Shown: positions 22,093 through 34,108, numbered from the stretch's first letter. The stretch is 60,000 nt of DNA from Bolinopsis microptera (GCF_026151205.1 NC_087072.1:17563669-17623668), one strand, 5' to 3'. Numbers and translations are program-made. The notes: generated by a model from the sequence alone, not told the origin.

Positions 22093-23116
22093 CTAAGACT
22101 TTCAGCTCCAAATTCGAAAGAGTACAAAATAATACCTTCAGATCGGCCTAGATTTTAGTTACAAAGTCAAAACAGCAACACAGCTAACAAAGGAATGCCA
22201 CCCGGATGAATCGTTCTTAAGAAAGAACCCGCTGATCTTCAACAGCATTCAATGCTGAGCATTGACCCCCTACGTCGTGCAACAAAGTACCTGAGGTACA
22301 ATAAATTATATCAAAACTGTCAACATCGGAGCTGCTCAACACAGATTTTAGTCTGGAACTCTAAATGGTAACGGAAAGTTAAATGGGTGTCTTCCTCGAT
22401 TATAGAGTGTTTAACTGCTTACATGCTAACAGGCGCAAAATACTCTAAAGTAATAAGAAATCTAAGTAGCATCCTTAATGGAATCCTATCAGAAGACTAA
22501 ATTGTTGTTTGAACTCTGAACGAAATACTAACGGTCAAACCACAACGCAGTATATCTTTATATATTGGGTACCAAGTAATCAACCACAAAGGCTCGAAGG
22601 AACTAGAACTTAACAGGATAGGCACTAAAAGCCACTTAAACGCAGCTATAGAATATGGATATTGGTAATATAAGACATGCAAGTAATAAGTATTACTATC
22701 ATTTGTCAAAATTGACACAATATGAGCAACCTAGATCAATTTTGGACTGTTCTAGTGACTTTGTCAGGGAGTAAAAGAGCAAAAGGCAAATAACCCGAAT
22801 GAGGGCCGACCATTTAAAAACATAAGAAAGACTCAATTACGTCACAGAAAATCATCAAATAACATTAAATGATAGCAAGGTACGGTCACTACGGATTCTA
22901 AATAGTAAGTACAAATACCGAGCATACCACTTTTAGTGCATCCCACAATGTTCAGGTTCTGATCGCACTGCCGTAAAGTACTAAAGTTGTCTACTACTCT
23001 ACCAGTATTGAATAACGACTGTGCTACCAAGCCACTAGACAGTTTTTTTGGTTTTCTTGATTAAGAAGATGTGGATAATTTCGGCCAAGCAGTCACATAT
23101 CAAAAATATATATATA
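22093..23116. other. Intergenic stretch
   Basis: No supported gene or repeat. Short frames at 22497-22718 and 22842-23030 (minus) have no recognised product. Confidence 0.4.
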
Positions 23117-23118
23117 TA

Positions 23119-23887
23119 CAGGGTGGGCCAAAAGTCAGTGTGCAAACGTTGGCCTTAATAGCTCAGTCACTGAGTGCCCAATTGAAATACTTCCTTCTGG
23201 TATGACTTAGTACCACCACTGGTTCGAGGAATTTGTCAACTCGAAAAATATTCGCGTTCATTTTTTTCAAATGGAGGTTCATTTTCACATTTATTTGATA
23301 GTTTGGATAGTCGGATCAAGCTAAATGTTATTGAATTGTGTTTGGCCATTCGAATTACGTTTGTCCTGAAAGAATTAGAACTGTAGCTTCTCAGATGACC
23401 GAGATATGAAGCATAACGAGTTTATTCATTACGTGTGATCAGGTGATTGGTTTACCTAAATCACGTGATAAGGTGACCCCGTTAATTACCCCGTTAAAAA
23501 TTATGGGAATTGTTAAGGGTGCCCAATTACTGTGTCGTGTCACGGTGTCACATAATCACCCAGTCAATATTGTTAACGAGATACAGAAAATGCTTGATAA
23601 CTTCGTCATTTCTAATCCGTTTTGCCTCATGTTTTCAGATCATATGCAACATTTGATAATCTACCGTCTCTGAAAAAAATTAGGCGTTCAGCATGTTCAG
23701 AGAAAACAATATAGGTGTTTTAATATTGAATGGGTGTGGTCTAAAATATTCGAATTTTCAAATTTTGACGACGGAATCCTCGAACCAGTAAGTACAGTAT
23801 GCCATCTGCAAAGCAACAGCTCTCAAATATAAAACACGGCGGAGGTATAAGACCCAACGTTTGCACACTGACTTTTGGCCCACCCTG
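23119..23887. mobile_element. Mariner-like MITE with ~34-bp TIRs and TA duplication
   Basis: The left end starts CAGGGTGGGCCAAAAGTCAG and continues TGTGCAAACGTTGG. The right end is its exact reverse complement, closing at CCCACCCTG. TA flanks both ends (23117-23118, 23888-23889). CAGGGTG...CCAAAAG is a common Tc1/mariner (IS630) terminus. The 769-bp interior has no D,D35-type transposase that I can read, so it is non-autonomous. It was inserted next to a (TA)n run. Confidence 0.9.
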
Positions 23888-24893
23888 TATATTCGTTTTG
23901 GTCCCCGCCAATAGCTGTGCTCTATCCCAAAAAATACCTTCAAGATATTTAAGCCGCCAGTAAAGCAAGCAATGAAGATTTAATTGCCTCCCTTTTAAAA
24001 TCGTAATGCGTTTTGTACGAAGGCGTTAGCCCAAGGTGTCGCCATAAAATCAATTGCCTTAAATCTCCCTCATTTTTTGTTTTTAAAAACGGACATCCGG
24101 TATATGCCTTTTATGGTTGTTTTGAATATTGAAAGATATTCTAATTATTCTAAAGGTTTAAAAAGCTGTGGGAAGAAGAAGATCGAAAGTACAACAATTT
24201 CATATATCAAAAGCAGGAAGCCTGATAGTGATACCCAAAAAATAAATTTTTACCAACGTGGATTTAGGGAGGAATTGGAAAACAAATTAACCCAAACCTG
24301 TAATCTTATAACCCAACCCTAACCCTAATTCATACTCCCAAGTCTCATCACCCTGAAGTTTATTCCTATCAGCAGAGGTAAAATGATTTCGTAATGTTCG
24401 CTCCCTGCCCCACGACCCCATTTTATATAATTAAGTAATCCTGGACCACCCGGAGTAATATTATATCCGAGGAGTCCTAATCCTCCCCGCGTCCTAAGAT
24501 GGCGTTTCTTTTGTCTCATATATTTTATTATTCCGGTTCACTAGTTCGTCTATGCTTACAGTTACACTTTACAGTCATTCGCTCCCGCAATATTCTCGAC
24601 AAATTAATAAACTGCACCCTTTTGATCCCAGATATTACACTATTACAGCGCCCATTATGCTATAACTTTATAAGCATTAATGTAAGCTAGAAAGCTATAT
24701 AGGCCTTTAATACCTGAACCGAGCTTTACAACTTCTATACAATTAGGCCTAGGGGGTATGCTAGGATATATCGACAACAGGACACCGACAATTAAAGAAT
24801 TAAGAATGGATTTGTCCACAAAAGCAATTAGTGAAATAGGGGTTAGTAAATAGGTAACAAATAAATGCAAACTTTACATAAAATAAAGCGGAT
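23888..24893. other. Intergenic stretch
   Basis: No supported gene. A two-unit CCCTAA motif at about 24313-24326 is too short to be an interstitial telomere tract. Confidence 0.4.
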
Positions 24894-25892
24894 TACCTTA
24901 TCGGACCTTATTTGGACGGACATGCACGGACATTAAATGAACGGACATAATTATGAACGGACATTAATTAATATGAACGTTAGAAGGCATTCAAAACCAT
25001 CAAAAATCCGAATTTTTTTCATTTTTTAAAAACTTCAGCCGCTCTGACATAGTTAACCACCTTCCTTGTGTTGTTGGTTATATTAATCATATGAGCGGGA
25101 TATAAATACCTCATTTCATTTCATTTCAACGTTTTTTTAATTCAGCAAATGATTTTTAAATCCATTTTTTATACAGTAAGTAAAAAAAGCAGTAAAAATG
25201 TTAAAATGTGTGTACATGATTAGTGTCTACTATCACATGTATCATCTTCATCAAATGGGTTTTCGTGCATGAAATAGTCCATGCTTAAAGCATCAGTGAT
25301 TTATAGCTTTATGGAAACCTTTTTTTTATCAAACTACCCCGGTCCTGCATTTCAGTGTTAACTTTTACAAGCCATTCGGCGTGAAGTGGTTTTATCTTAG
25401 ACAACTTTAGGTTAACCTTAACATCACGTGGAGCTTTCCTAGCACTGTTTCATTACCTCCCCTGAGTAATATGAACTATAACAACGTCGGACAATGTCAT
25501 TGGCAACACGATTTACCGTAATTTCTAGAGGCTGGAACAAGTTTTTTATGTTGGCGGGGACTATAGCTCATAAACTATGTTGTACAGTGCCATAATTTCG
25601 TTGACGTTTTCCGCCAAGTGACCCTTGAAAACATCATACACTAGTAGAGTTTTCTGTGCCTCCGGCAGACCAAGGAGAACCTTTCCGTCGTTAACTTACA
25701 GCACAATAAAGTTCTCATAGTTGTCATATTCTGGACAAAAAGTTCGAAGTGGAAACATTTTTGAAAAAAATTCAACGGACTTTACCTTGGACGGACCTTA
25801 AATAAACGGAATTTATTTGAACGGACATTAAGATGAACGTTAGGGCCTCCAGCGTTTGATTTATGTCTGTCCAAATAAGGTCCGATAAGGTA
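24894..25892 (-). mobile_element. Pogo-like (Tc1/mariner superfamily) DNA transposon relic, copy 1
   Basis: TIRs TACCTTATCGGACCTTATTT and its reverse complement bound 999 bp, with TA as the probable target. Subterminal TGAACGGACATTA motifs are repeated. The minus strand carries the decayed C-terminal half of a DDE transposase: LPEAQKTLLVYDVFKGHLAE (about 25600-25680, likely second catalytic Asp), LSKIKPLHAEWLVKVNTEMQ (25330-25410) and MDYFMHENPFDEDD (about 25241-25283), separated by stops and frameshifts. The order and motifs match jerky/tigger/pogo-type transposases. A second copy is at 51980-54109. Confidence 0.85.
25033..25128. mobile_element. Short insertion with (CATTT)n tail inside pogo-like copy 1
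   Basis: About 95 bp (ACTTCAGCCGCTCTGACATA to ATATAAATACCTCATTTCATTTCATTTC) is absent from pogo-like copy 2 at the matching place (52100-52130). The GAGCGGGATATAAATA plus CATTT repeats resembles the extreme 3' end of a LINE or of a SINE that borrows it. No clear target duplication was seen. Confidence 0.6.
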
Positions 25893-26937
25893 TGCATTAT
25901 TTATTAAAACAATTCCTGCTCATTATGACAAAACATCGAATATGAGCACATGCATTGGTGGCTCATAATATTATCTGTAAATTAAAAGGCAAGGAACATC
26001 TCAATACAGTGCCATGAATAGTTGCAATTTTTCGCCATGACTGATTAGCTATGATGCTGAATGCTATGTCCCTAGCGCGACTAGATCCGGAAAGTGTTTC
26101 AAAAGGAAAGTTTTAAAGTGATGAGTGATCGTTCACTTGGTCGAACTTTAACTTTAAGACGCATACAAATTGAAACTTGCAGCCGGAATATTATATACAT
26201 GCAACAATATTCCCTCTCTACAACGCGATTTTTTGGTATGAATGATGTTACCTCAAACATTCGCGGGGGGGGGGGGGGGGGGACTGCGTTATGAGGATGA
26301 TAAATTTAAAATGTTCCCTCCAGTTAAATCGGGATGAAACATGTCCAAAATAACAGCGTTGTAGAGGATCACCGCGTTATTCATTAAAAGGTAAATACTG
26401 TATGTGGGAGAGAACACGACAAATGGTGCATCTGCAGAACGCCCGTATTAAATCTTTAAACCTAACAATCATTCGTAAAAGGACCTTTTATATAGGCACG
26501 TCTGCTCATTACAATGGTTTTATTTAAATATTCGGAGTCTTAAGGTTAAAGTAGAGTCGACGTTAAATAGTGGTGAATAATTTCAATACGATATAACTTA
26601 AAATAAACGAGCAGTTTGAGTATATATGCACATATATATGACATGTTATAGCAATATATTGAGCACCCATAAACGAAACATTAAACCGTCGACATTACTT
26701 AAAATTAGCTTATTTGCATTATTGCACTCGCAACTCACGCGGGGCGACCATGAATTTTGGACAATACTAAATACTCTAATAGTCTTCAGATACTAAAAAT
26801 TAGTTTATATTTGTGAAATGAATTTGTCTCTAAAGCAGCTGCAGCGACAGCTTACCTCGATAGCAAGGAATTGTTTTGAAACCTATAGCTCTATAGTATC
26901 ACACCATGAAAAACCTCTGCAGATGAGTATAATATGT
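25893..26937. other. Intergenic stretch with a homopolymer G run
   Basis: No supported gene. 26264-26282 is a run of about 19 G. It is bracketed by inverted CCTCT(CT)ACAACGC motifs (about 26213 and 26357), so it may sit in the loop of a small TIR element. Confidence 0.45.
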
Positions 26938-26992
26938 GGCTTGTATATAATCCTTATATTATAAGCTTATAAGGATTATATACAAGCCTCGC
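26938..26992. repeat. Perfect 21-bp-arm hairpin
   Basis: GGCTTGTATATAATCCTTATA and its reverse complement are separated by a 9-base AT-rich loop. Very short MITE or cruciform-forming sequence. Confidence 0.8.
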
Positions 26993-28813
26993 ATATAGGT
27001 TTTTGTTTGTTTGTTTGTGGGGCACCCACTCTACCTCAATACCAAAGTAAAAAGGTAACGTCCGCACAATGGGCTGATGTCTAATGGGGCATTGGTTGAA
27101 CGTGTACCTTAACTGTGTCCTGGTCAAGTTCGGTTATACGCTCCCGTACAAGTTATAAGGATAATAACAAAACAGTCACCTTTACGTAAGTTACGACTTT
27201 CTTCCTGCATACTGAAAATAACTGATTTGACAAACAACCCTGATTTAAAAAAGATTGGAGGTAAGAGAAGAGTTGACAACGACTTCAGATCAATACGAGC
27301 ATAATTATGTGCATTTAGCATAATTTTATGTGCATTAAGCATAATTATGTGTATTTCGCATGCCTGACAGCAAAAAACAAGGTCTCCACTCAACACTCAA
27401 AAGAAATTTAGAAATTATTATCTATTTTTAGCTTACATTTGTGAACTGAAGAGAAAAGGAAATGTCATTATTCAAGTTGGAGGAATTTCTTTCATAAGTT
27501 GAGTTTAACTGTGGGAAAGAATTGTGATCAACATAGAAATTATTCATTGTTCTGATTTTGGATTAAGATTTACTGACCTCGACATTACGAATATTCAAGC
27601 TTCCGAATTTATCAAGCTTTAAATCTCATGATAACATACTGGATATAAATTCATTTACGAAGATCCCATATCTGAAGGTTAAACGAAATTTGATAACGTT
27701 AAAGGTTTTTAATCGCTACAGTTACAATATGTCACGCAAAACTTTAAGAAATGTTTAAATATTACTTATAGTTTTAGTTATATCAGTTATAAATAAATAA
27801 ATATTAACTGGCTGTAATTAACAATCTTGTTCAGGTCATGAAACATTGTTGCTATATGAAGTTTTTGCCACTTGATGCAAATGAATAAAATCATAATTTT
27901 CATGATTAATAATCTGGAATTAATTTATTCATTAATTCATTCACATTTCACAACAAATGAAACATGAATAATAGTTAATAGTTTGCTTGATTCAGTTTAT
28001 CTGGTACTTATAAACTGGTTATACGTATAGTCAAATCAGACTGCTGAGTGCTGACCGTAACAATATGGCCATTAGCCAAATCTATACCTTGACAATTTTT
28101 ACAAGCCATCTGAAATGACAAAAACGCGGTTTCGGGGAACATTTAGATTAATGAGAAATTCGGTCTTTCCATAGCAATAGCAAAGGCTCACTGGCTCATT
28201 CACTTTAATAACAAACAACGTCTTGCATCACATTAGCTGGTGTTACAAAGAACACTGCAATCATTGATAGCTCTCTTATCTGATGCACGTACATCAGATA
28301 AGTATCGATTATAATCTTCGATATCTCATCAAATCATATGTTGTTGTCATGCACAGAAATGAGAACCGGGCTTAGGTTTTTTTCATAATCCCCGAGATTG
28401 TCAATACAATTTTGCACAACAAAAATGGACAAATGTTTTGTATATATTGGAATAGCAGATCACTATTGATTTGATTTGAAACTTTTACAAAATAGCAAGT
28501 ATACAAATGTACAGCAATTCGAACAAACATATAAAATGGGCCGAAATGTATAAATGCTAAAAAGCGTGGGTCAGTGAAACAAGTACAGAGGACAACTTTC
28601 AGAACAGGAGTTTTTTGGCCGCCCAAAGTCTCAATAACATCACCTCCACCTAGTAATAAAATTATGAAACGTGAAAAGTGTGAAACAATCAAATAATAAT
28701 GTATTTATATAATATAATTGTCTCTCAAATACAGATAACGTCCGTAAACTCTTAAAATACTCCTACAAGTACATATTATACTGATCGGTGTCCGAGAAAC
28801 ATGAATTACGTCA
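26993..28813. other. Intergenic stretch
   Basis: No supported gene. A GTTT repeat lies at 27004-27018; three GCATAATTATGTGCATT-type units lie at 27299-27360; and a CTTATCTGAT/ATCAGATAAG hairpin lies at 28276-28303. Confidence 0.45.
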
Positions 28814-29734
28814 TCATGGTGCCTTCTTAACCCGGCTACAGACCTTCCCGTTACGGATGTAGTGGTCGAGATGAGTCTGTTCAGCCCTCTTCTTCTTCAG
28901 GTCAGTTACCACGTTCTTCCTTGCTGCACGCTCTTCACTGGATCTATCAGGACAGATCCATACATCTTTGTGTGCATCAGCCATCCTCAGTCTCCCTGTT
29001 TTCATCAGAATCTGATGAACTGCTGTTGAGCTTGGGACGGTGATCTTGACTGGTCGGATAGCCGTGATACCTGGCCTCTTCCAGCCGACTCTAGTCGCTT
29101 CAAAATGAGGTTTCTCCCCGATCTCCTCCAATACTGCGGTTACCAGAGCTGGAAGCTGTTCTCCATCCTCTTCTTTCAGTCCAAACACTATCAGATTCTT
29201 GCTCCTGTCCTCCTCTGCAGCCACACTCTTCATTACATTCTTCAGAATTTTACTGTTGCAGACCGCGCCATTTGTGCTGTTCTTTTGTACAGCGGCACTG
29301 TAGCTCTTAATCCCTGTCTCCACCGTTGTTTGTACTGTCTCTTCAACTGACGTCTTAAACAACTGTAGTTGTTCGTCCTTCTGCACTAGCAACTGGTCCT
29401 GCAACCTGACCATCTTTTCCTTGTCTGCTAGTGCTTCCGTCTTGAGGCACTCAACGATTTCCATCATAGCGCTCATCTGACTACTCTGCCGTCGTACGAG
29501 GTCTGCTGCTTGCATAACCCATTCTGCCATATACCTTTTATAGATAGACGGAGACATGAGTATTTCTTGGTCCATATCTCCACGAATTTCGAAGTTTTCT
29601 AATTTCAGTTGTCTTGCCATCGAAGTGAACCATCTATCAGCACAGCCCTCTACATCTTCCTTTTCTTCATAGTTGAAATCCTTGAGTTTCTTCTGAGATC
29701 GGGTCAAATGTAAATCATCCTCCGTGGTGTACAT
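28814..29734 (-). CDS. LINE ORF1-type RNA-binding protein, intact ORF without ORF2
   Basis: 306 codons from the first ATG (29734). A GTG nine codons upstream is in frame but is not a likely start. Layout: acidic/polar N-terminus, a heptad-rich coiled coil at about residues 92-142 (ADKEKMVRLQDQLLVQKDEQ), then an RRM-like core with EEDRSKNLIVFGLKEEDGEQ (176-195), IRPVKITVPSS (226-236), DVWICPDRSSEERAARKN (257-274) and a basic tail with RNGKV. This is the usual organisation of ORF1 proteins of CR1/L2/Rex-like LINEs, which bind the element RNA as oligomers. No endonuclease or RT follows in the ~900 bp downstream on the minus strand, so this is either a 3'-deleted element or a retained, possibly co-opted, ORF1. 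Confidence 0.8.
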   Translation of the reverse strand: MYTTEDDLHLTRSQKKLKDFNYEEKEDVEGCADRWFTSMARQLKLENFEIRGDMDQEILMSPSIYKRYMAEWVMQAADLVRRQSSQMSAMMEIVECLKTEALADKEKMVRLQDQLLVQKDEQLQLFKTSVEETVQTTVETGIKSYSAAVQKNSTNGAVCNSKILKNVMKSVAAEEDRSKNLIVFGLKEEDGEQLPALVTAVLEEIGEKPHFEATRVGWKRPGITAIRPVKITVPSSTAVHQILMKTGRLRMADAHKDVWICPDRSSEERAARKNVVTDLKKKRAEQTHLDHYIRNGKVCSRVKKAP

Positions 29735-29972
29735 TGTATAGTAATGTACAAGTATACACACGCAAAGGCTTACTACGCGGTAGCAGCAAACTGAACTTAT
29801 CGCAAAGTTACAAAAGATGAAAGCACGTGAAAGCAGAACTCAATTCAACAAATTGCGGACCAGTCGGCATGAACACAAATCTCAATCGTTATTATCTGCA
29901 TTGTTATTGCAGTTCCGAAGATGAGAACTCGAGATTAGACCTCGTAGTTCATTAATAACATCATATCACATT

Positions 29973-30308
29973 CCGCCAACCTCAATTGGTAGAGCACCAG
30001 GCATGTAACTCGGAGGTTGGCGGATCATACCCGCCCCGGCACTATGCCGGCCCATGATTTTCCGAATCGCTTACCAGTGGAAATCTAGTCAATTCAAATA
30101 TCTGCTTGCTTGGTACTCATGGTCGATACAATCACAGCCCAACCAACTATACTTGATCAGACCGATTCACCTACATGTGCATACGCCATCTGGGAGCCGT
30201 CAGTTGAGCTTGCTCTCTGACTCGTGGGTTGAAAACATCGTGTACAGTACTTCGTCAGTAGTACAGTACTTCACAACGATAACCCGCCTCCCCAACCAAA
30301 TCTCTTAA
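29973..30308 (+). mobile_element. tRNA-derived SINE with 13-bp target duplication
   Basis: Perfect direct repeats ATCATATCACATT at 29960-29972 and 30309-30321 flank 336 bp. The 5' ~70 bp is a decayed tRNA: D-arm CCTCAATTGGTAGAGCA, anticodon loop CATGTAA (TGT, Thr-like), T-arm GGCGGATCATACCCGCC, then CCGGCAC. Pol III A and B boxes are recognisable but mutated. The unrelated 3' body ends ACCAAATCTCTTA without poly(A), and holds a small GTACAGTACTT duplication. The duplication exactly abutting the tRNA head makes the SINE call firm. Confidence 0.88.
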
Positions 30309-30321
30309 ATCATATCACATT

Positions 30322-30972
30322 GTCTGACTGCACGATTCTAAGTTCTAACCATTCACCCCAACAGTGACTATCTCCTCACTCTACAATCTACGAACGTGCA
30401 GATATTTAGTAGCATATACCGGGAAATATACCAATCACAGGATTTCTCTATCGTGAAGGAAGGGTCGGGAAAATTTTGGAAACTTTTACTGGCGGATTTA
30501 AAGAAAATGCGTGGATTTAGATGAATAATAATAAGCACCATCTAAACAAGTTTTTAAGAAATTTGTACCTCTCCAAGCAAACGAAAGGAAATATTGCTAT
30601 TTTGTGCTATTTTTGCCACGTTCCTTCACATCTCATGAAAAAACTTAGCATAGAGATCAAAAACATTAAGTTTCAACATTGTGGCAGTTCACACTTTAAA
30701 AAAAGTAAAGTTGGATTTTGTGTTCTATTCTTTTCGTGGTACAATATACCAAAACAGGGTTAAGTCCAAATGACTTCACAGGAAGTTCAATTACTGTCTA
30801 GCGCAACATTTCCACACCAAAAATTGAGAACACTCATGACTCGATTCTGTATTTTATTTTCAAGTCTCTGGTTTCCTGATCTCCAGAAGGCAGAGCTGCA
30901 AGATCAGCTCCTATAACCATAACTAACCCTGATTTAGTACACTCGATACACAAATTATTATTATCCTATATT
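30322..30972. other. Intergenic stretch
   Basis: No supported gene. The frame at 30521-30763 has no recognised product. Confidence 0.4.
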
Positions 30973-31478
30973 TTACCAAAACCCATAATCATGGGTAGAG
31001 TGGACCGCTGTCAGTGTCTCTCATTCCCAAACAAAAGGAAATGATATTATTTTGATTGACTGTTCTCAAATGCAAAATGATACCGAGAATGAAATCGGTC
31101 GCTCGCTTTTCCCATTCATTCACGGCTTACGAATTGTAATAAGTTTCGATTGATTACATCAATCAGATGCTGTAAAAATCTCTTTGGGTTGCGTTCGGGT
31201 CGATACCTAGTATTTCGGGGTAAGGGTGGTAGTTATTAGTATTACTTATTGAATTAGCTGAAGTTTATTGAATCTTCATTGCCGAGTACAGCTGCCTTTG
31301 GGTAGTTCTTCTTAATCTATTACAATTGTAAATGAATGGGAAAAGCGAGCGACCGATTTCATTCTCGGTATCATTTTGCATTTGAGAACGGTCAATCAAA
31401 ATAATATCATTTCCTTTTGTTTGGGAATGAGAGACACTGACAGCGGTCCACTCTACCCATGATTATGGGTTTTGGTAA
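30973..31478. repeat. Repeat X, diverged copy (X0) with enlarged loop
   Basis: Inverted arms: ACCAAAACCCATAATCATGG to GAGAATGAAATCGGTCGCTC on the left, mirrored to CCATGATTATGGGTTTTGGT on the right. The loop is ~175 bp longer than in the other copies and lies in the opposite orientation relative to Z. Arm divergence from the other X copies shows it is older. Confidence 0.85.
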
Positions 31479-32498
31479 AATATCATCTCTTTTTGATTAT
31501 AATGTCAGGGTACTTTATAAAGTCGAAATATAAACTGATATATTCATTAATAAGGAGGAAGTTTCAACGATTTCGAAATTTTTCCTTTAAAAACATTTCC
31601 TTGTGTTTAGGGAAGCATATCGGTCGATCACTGACTGAATATGCCACTTAATACTCATTCAAGTTGGCATTAAATTCATATATAATGACATTAAACTGTC
31701 GTGGCAAAGCAGAATTTGTTGGAAATCACGAATGAGCAAAATTCTCACCTTTCGCACGTGCAAACTTTGAGCAGACGTTGCGTGCGCATCCAATATTGAA
31801 TCGCCGTAAATTTTTGCATGTAATTGTTTTATATATAGCTTGATAAGCATGCAAAGTTATAAAGTATTTCAAGAAGAACTGTAATCACAACGGCACTCTA
31901 AAGTTGACAGAAAATGACGAAAACAGCAATTTTCAGTGATTTTAGCGATTTTCTATCAATTTGGGCGTGTCCCAACGTGTGCAACTTTTCGATTTTCAAC
32001 ATTAAAACTAGCCTAATGCACAATTTATACCTATAGGAAGCAGAACTGAGCTCCACAACCCAAGGCATGGCCAAACACCAGAGAATACTAAATCGCAAAA
32101 TTGACGTTTTTATAAAATAATTCTTCAAAAAAGCACAAGCTTCAATGACGAATATCTTTATGAAGGAGCAAGCTAGAAAAATTTTCCGGTAGATTTTCAG
32201 AATGCTTGAACAATTATCTAAGGTGAAAATTTCCTTAGATTTTGAATAAAATTACTCCTTAATGGTTTAAAATTAATTTTAAAAGTTATTACTTTGTCAA
32301 AAATCAAGTTTTAAAAACGGATAACTTGATGACGTCATTAAGGGGTGTTTATGACGTCATATAATTTTTTTATACAATGTAAACTTAAGTATAAACAATT
32401 ATTTGCAAGACCTGTGGTCGGAAATGGCTGTATCTTTTATACTTTTGAATCAATGGACAATTAAATACAGGCTACAATTGACTGGCAAAGCGTCTATC
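31479..32498 (+). repeat. Repeat Z, diverged copy (Z0)
   Basis: Starts ATCATCTCTTTTTGATTATA, as after the other X copies, and ends AATTGACTGGCAAAGCGTCT. It is about 1 kb and noncoding, with many substitutions relative to the palindrome copies. Confidence 0.85.
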
Positions 32499-32518
32499 CC
32501 TGAATATATATGTATATA

Positions 32519-33055
32519 TCACGACAATCTATCGTAAAACAGGGGTTCTAGAAAACCCACTTCCCGATGCTCCTGAAACCTGAAACTTTTTTGCAGTCGA
32601 TTTGGTCAACGTCTAGACGCCCTGAAAAATTTCAGATCTCTAACTCAATTTTAACATGGTTTTTAAGGCACCTGAATATGGCGATTTTGGGTTTTTTACC
32701 GAATTTCGTATAACAGTGCTGGCGAGTATTTTATGCAAATTTCTTAAAAATCTCAACATAACTATTTTTTATTCCTGTCAGCTTTGACATCAAATTAGAA
32801 TGTTTTGAACTAAAAATAAATCTGCTGAACGACTTCCGATGAGTCTTAATGCCTGAAAAACACCTACCGGAGGCGGCGGCCTTCGGCCGCCGCCTCCGGC
32901 CGGAGTGCACGCTTCGCGTGCACGAAAGAGGCTTCCGACGAGTACCAAAGGGGTTATAATAGTAAAGGGGGTATAATAGTAAAGGGGGTACAATAGTAAA
33001 GGGGGTACATAGTATACCCCCAATAAAGACACCGCTCGTGCTTGCCAGCACTGTG
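32519..33055 (-). mobile_element. Repeat Y, copy Y0, with minisatellite and GC-rich insert
   Basis: Bounded by TCACGACAATCT (left) and CCAGCACTGTGA (right), i.e. a Y element on the minus strand. It joins Z0 through an AT-rich (TATATG-like) spacer. It contains about four GTAAAGGGGGTATAATA units (32950-33020) and the extra GC-rich double hairpin at 32867-32923. Confidence 0.85.
32867..32923. repeat. Two adjacent GC-rich hairpins, both with TTC loops
   Basis: CCGGAGGCGGCGGCC-TTC-GGCCGCCGCCTCCGG (15-bp perfect arms, 32867-32899) is followed by GTGCACGC-TTC-GCGTGCAC (8-bp perfect arms, 32905-32923). Neither is present in the other Y copies. Very GC-rich in an AT-rich setting. Confidence 0.9.
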
Positions 33056-34107
33056 ATAACTATTATAAGGCCTGATCACGTAGCTGGAGTTCTTGTGACG
33101 AGGCAACATAATACACGTTACGAATCTGATCACGTGACCAAGGTTCTGCGAATCAAGGTTACGTGATAGGATCAGTGGTCACGTTACCTCATTAATTCCT
33201 TGTATGACACAAGTAGCTTAATTGGGCTGTTCTCTTAATATTAATTGGGCATTTGGGCAATTCATATCTCAATGTAGAATTTGATACTCGTGTTAAGAGA
33301 ATGCTTCACGTAATCAGCGCAATAAACAGAACGAAATGCTTTTTGAATATAGAGAACTCATAGTCCCTTGATACCACACTCCTTATATAGTAGTTAGTAC
33401 ATATTATATAGCACATCAACTATTTAACCAACATTTTCCCAGCCTTTCCTTCATCGTTGCAATTATCCGATCCAAATGGTAAGAAGCTGATTGTCGTTTG
33501 ATTCGGGGATGATGTAATGCGACGGAGGAATTTAAATTACGTAGCCTGGCATTCCGTCATATCTTCAATCGGTTATCAGTGTTTATGAACACTAAGCCTG
33601 TGTAGTGGTTCCCTGTGGTATTGGGAAAATTATTAACTATAATTCTCTTTGCCATATATGCGGAAGTTTAATCAAAATTCGGTAACGGCCTAGCTAGCTG
33701 CATCATAATTTATCACAAGCTCACAAGCTCATAAGATCACTCGCCGCGGCGCCGATGATTTTTGATTTTTTAGAGGAGGGTCCGGCCTGAACAAAAAGAT
33801 GTTTTGGTCACGTGACAGGTAAGTAAAACACGAATTCGCTTGTTAACTTTAAGGGCTAAGGTTTGGGTAAGGGTTATAGTTACTATAGGGTTATCATGGT
33901 GAGGGTTAAAGGGCTTCGATGAGATCCTTTCTTTCGGTTACTAAGCAGTAAAACCCAAGTCACGTGACAGTGCAACCGCGTGCACGCACGGTCGCGCGCA
34001 CGGTGCGCAGAAATATATCATGCAATTGCATATTCTATAATGAACCACCTGTCAAGTGTCAACTAATGTAAAAATAATTAAAGTGGAGTATAGGTAAATA
34101 TATAGTA
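33056..34107. other. Unique stretch left of the giant palindrome
   Basis: No supported gene. Several TCACGTGAC/GATCACGTGAC palindromes (about 33076, 33131, 33808, 33959) and a GC-rich CGCGTGCACGCACGGTCGCG tract (about 33978-34010) are present. TGGAGTA at 34084-34090 also occurs inverted just beyond the right palindrome edge. Confidence 0.45.
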
Positions 34108-34108
34108 T

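Noticed and set aside
23443-23673. Transposase in the mariner-like MITE
   Set aside because: No catalytic or helix-turn-helix motif is visible; the frame is short and reads as chance.
24308-24330. Interstitial telomeric repeat (CCCTAA)
   Set aside because: Only about two units, within chance expectation.
29973-30045. Functional tRNA-Thr gene
   Set aside because: Acceptor and anticodon stems are mismatched, and the sequence sits at the head of a 336-bp unit with target duplication, so it is a SINE head.
30054-30308. 84-codon frame after the tRNA-like sequence
   Set aside because: It lies entirely inside the SINE body and ends near its 3' border.
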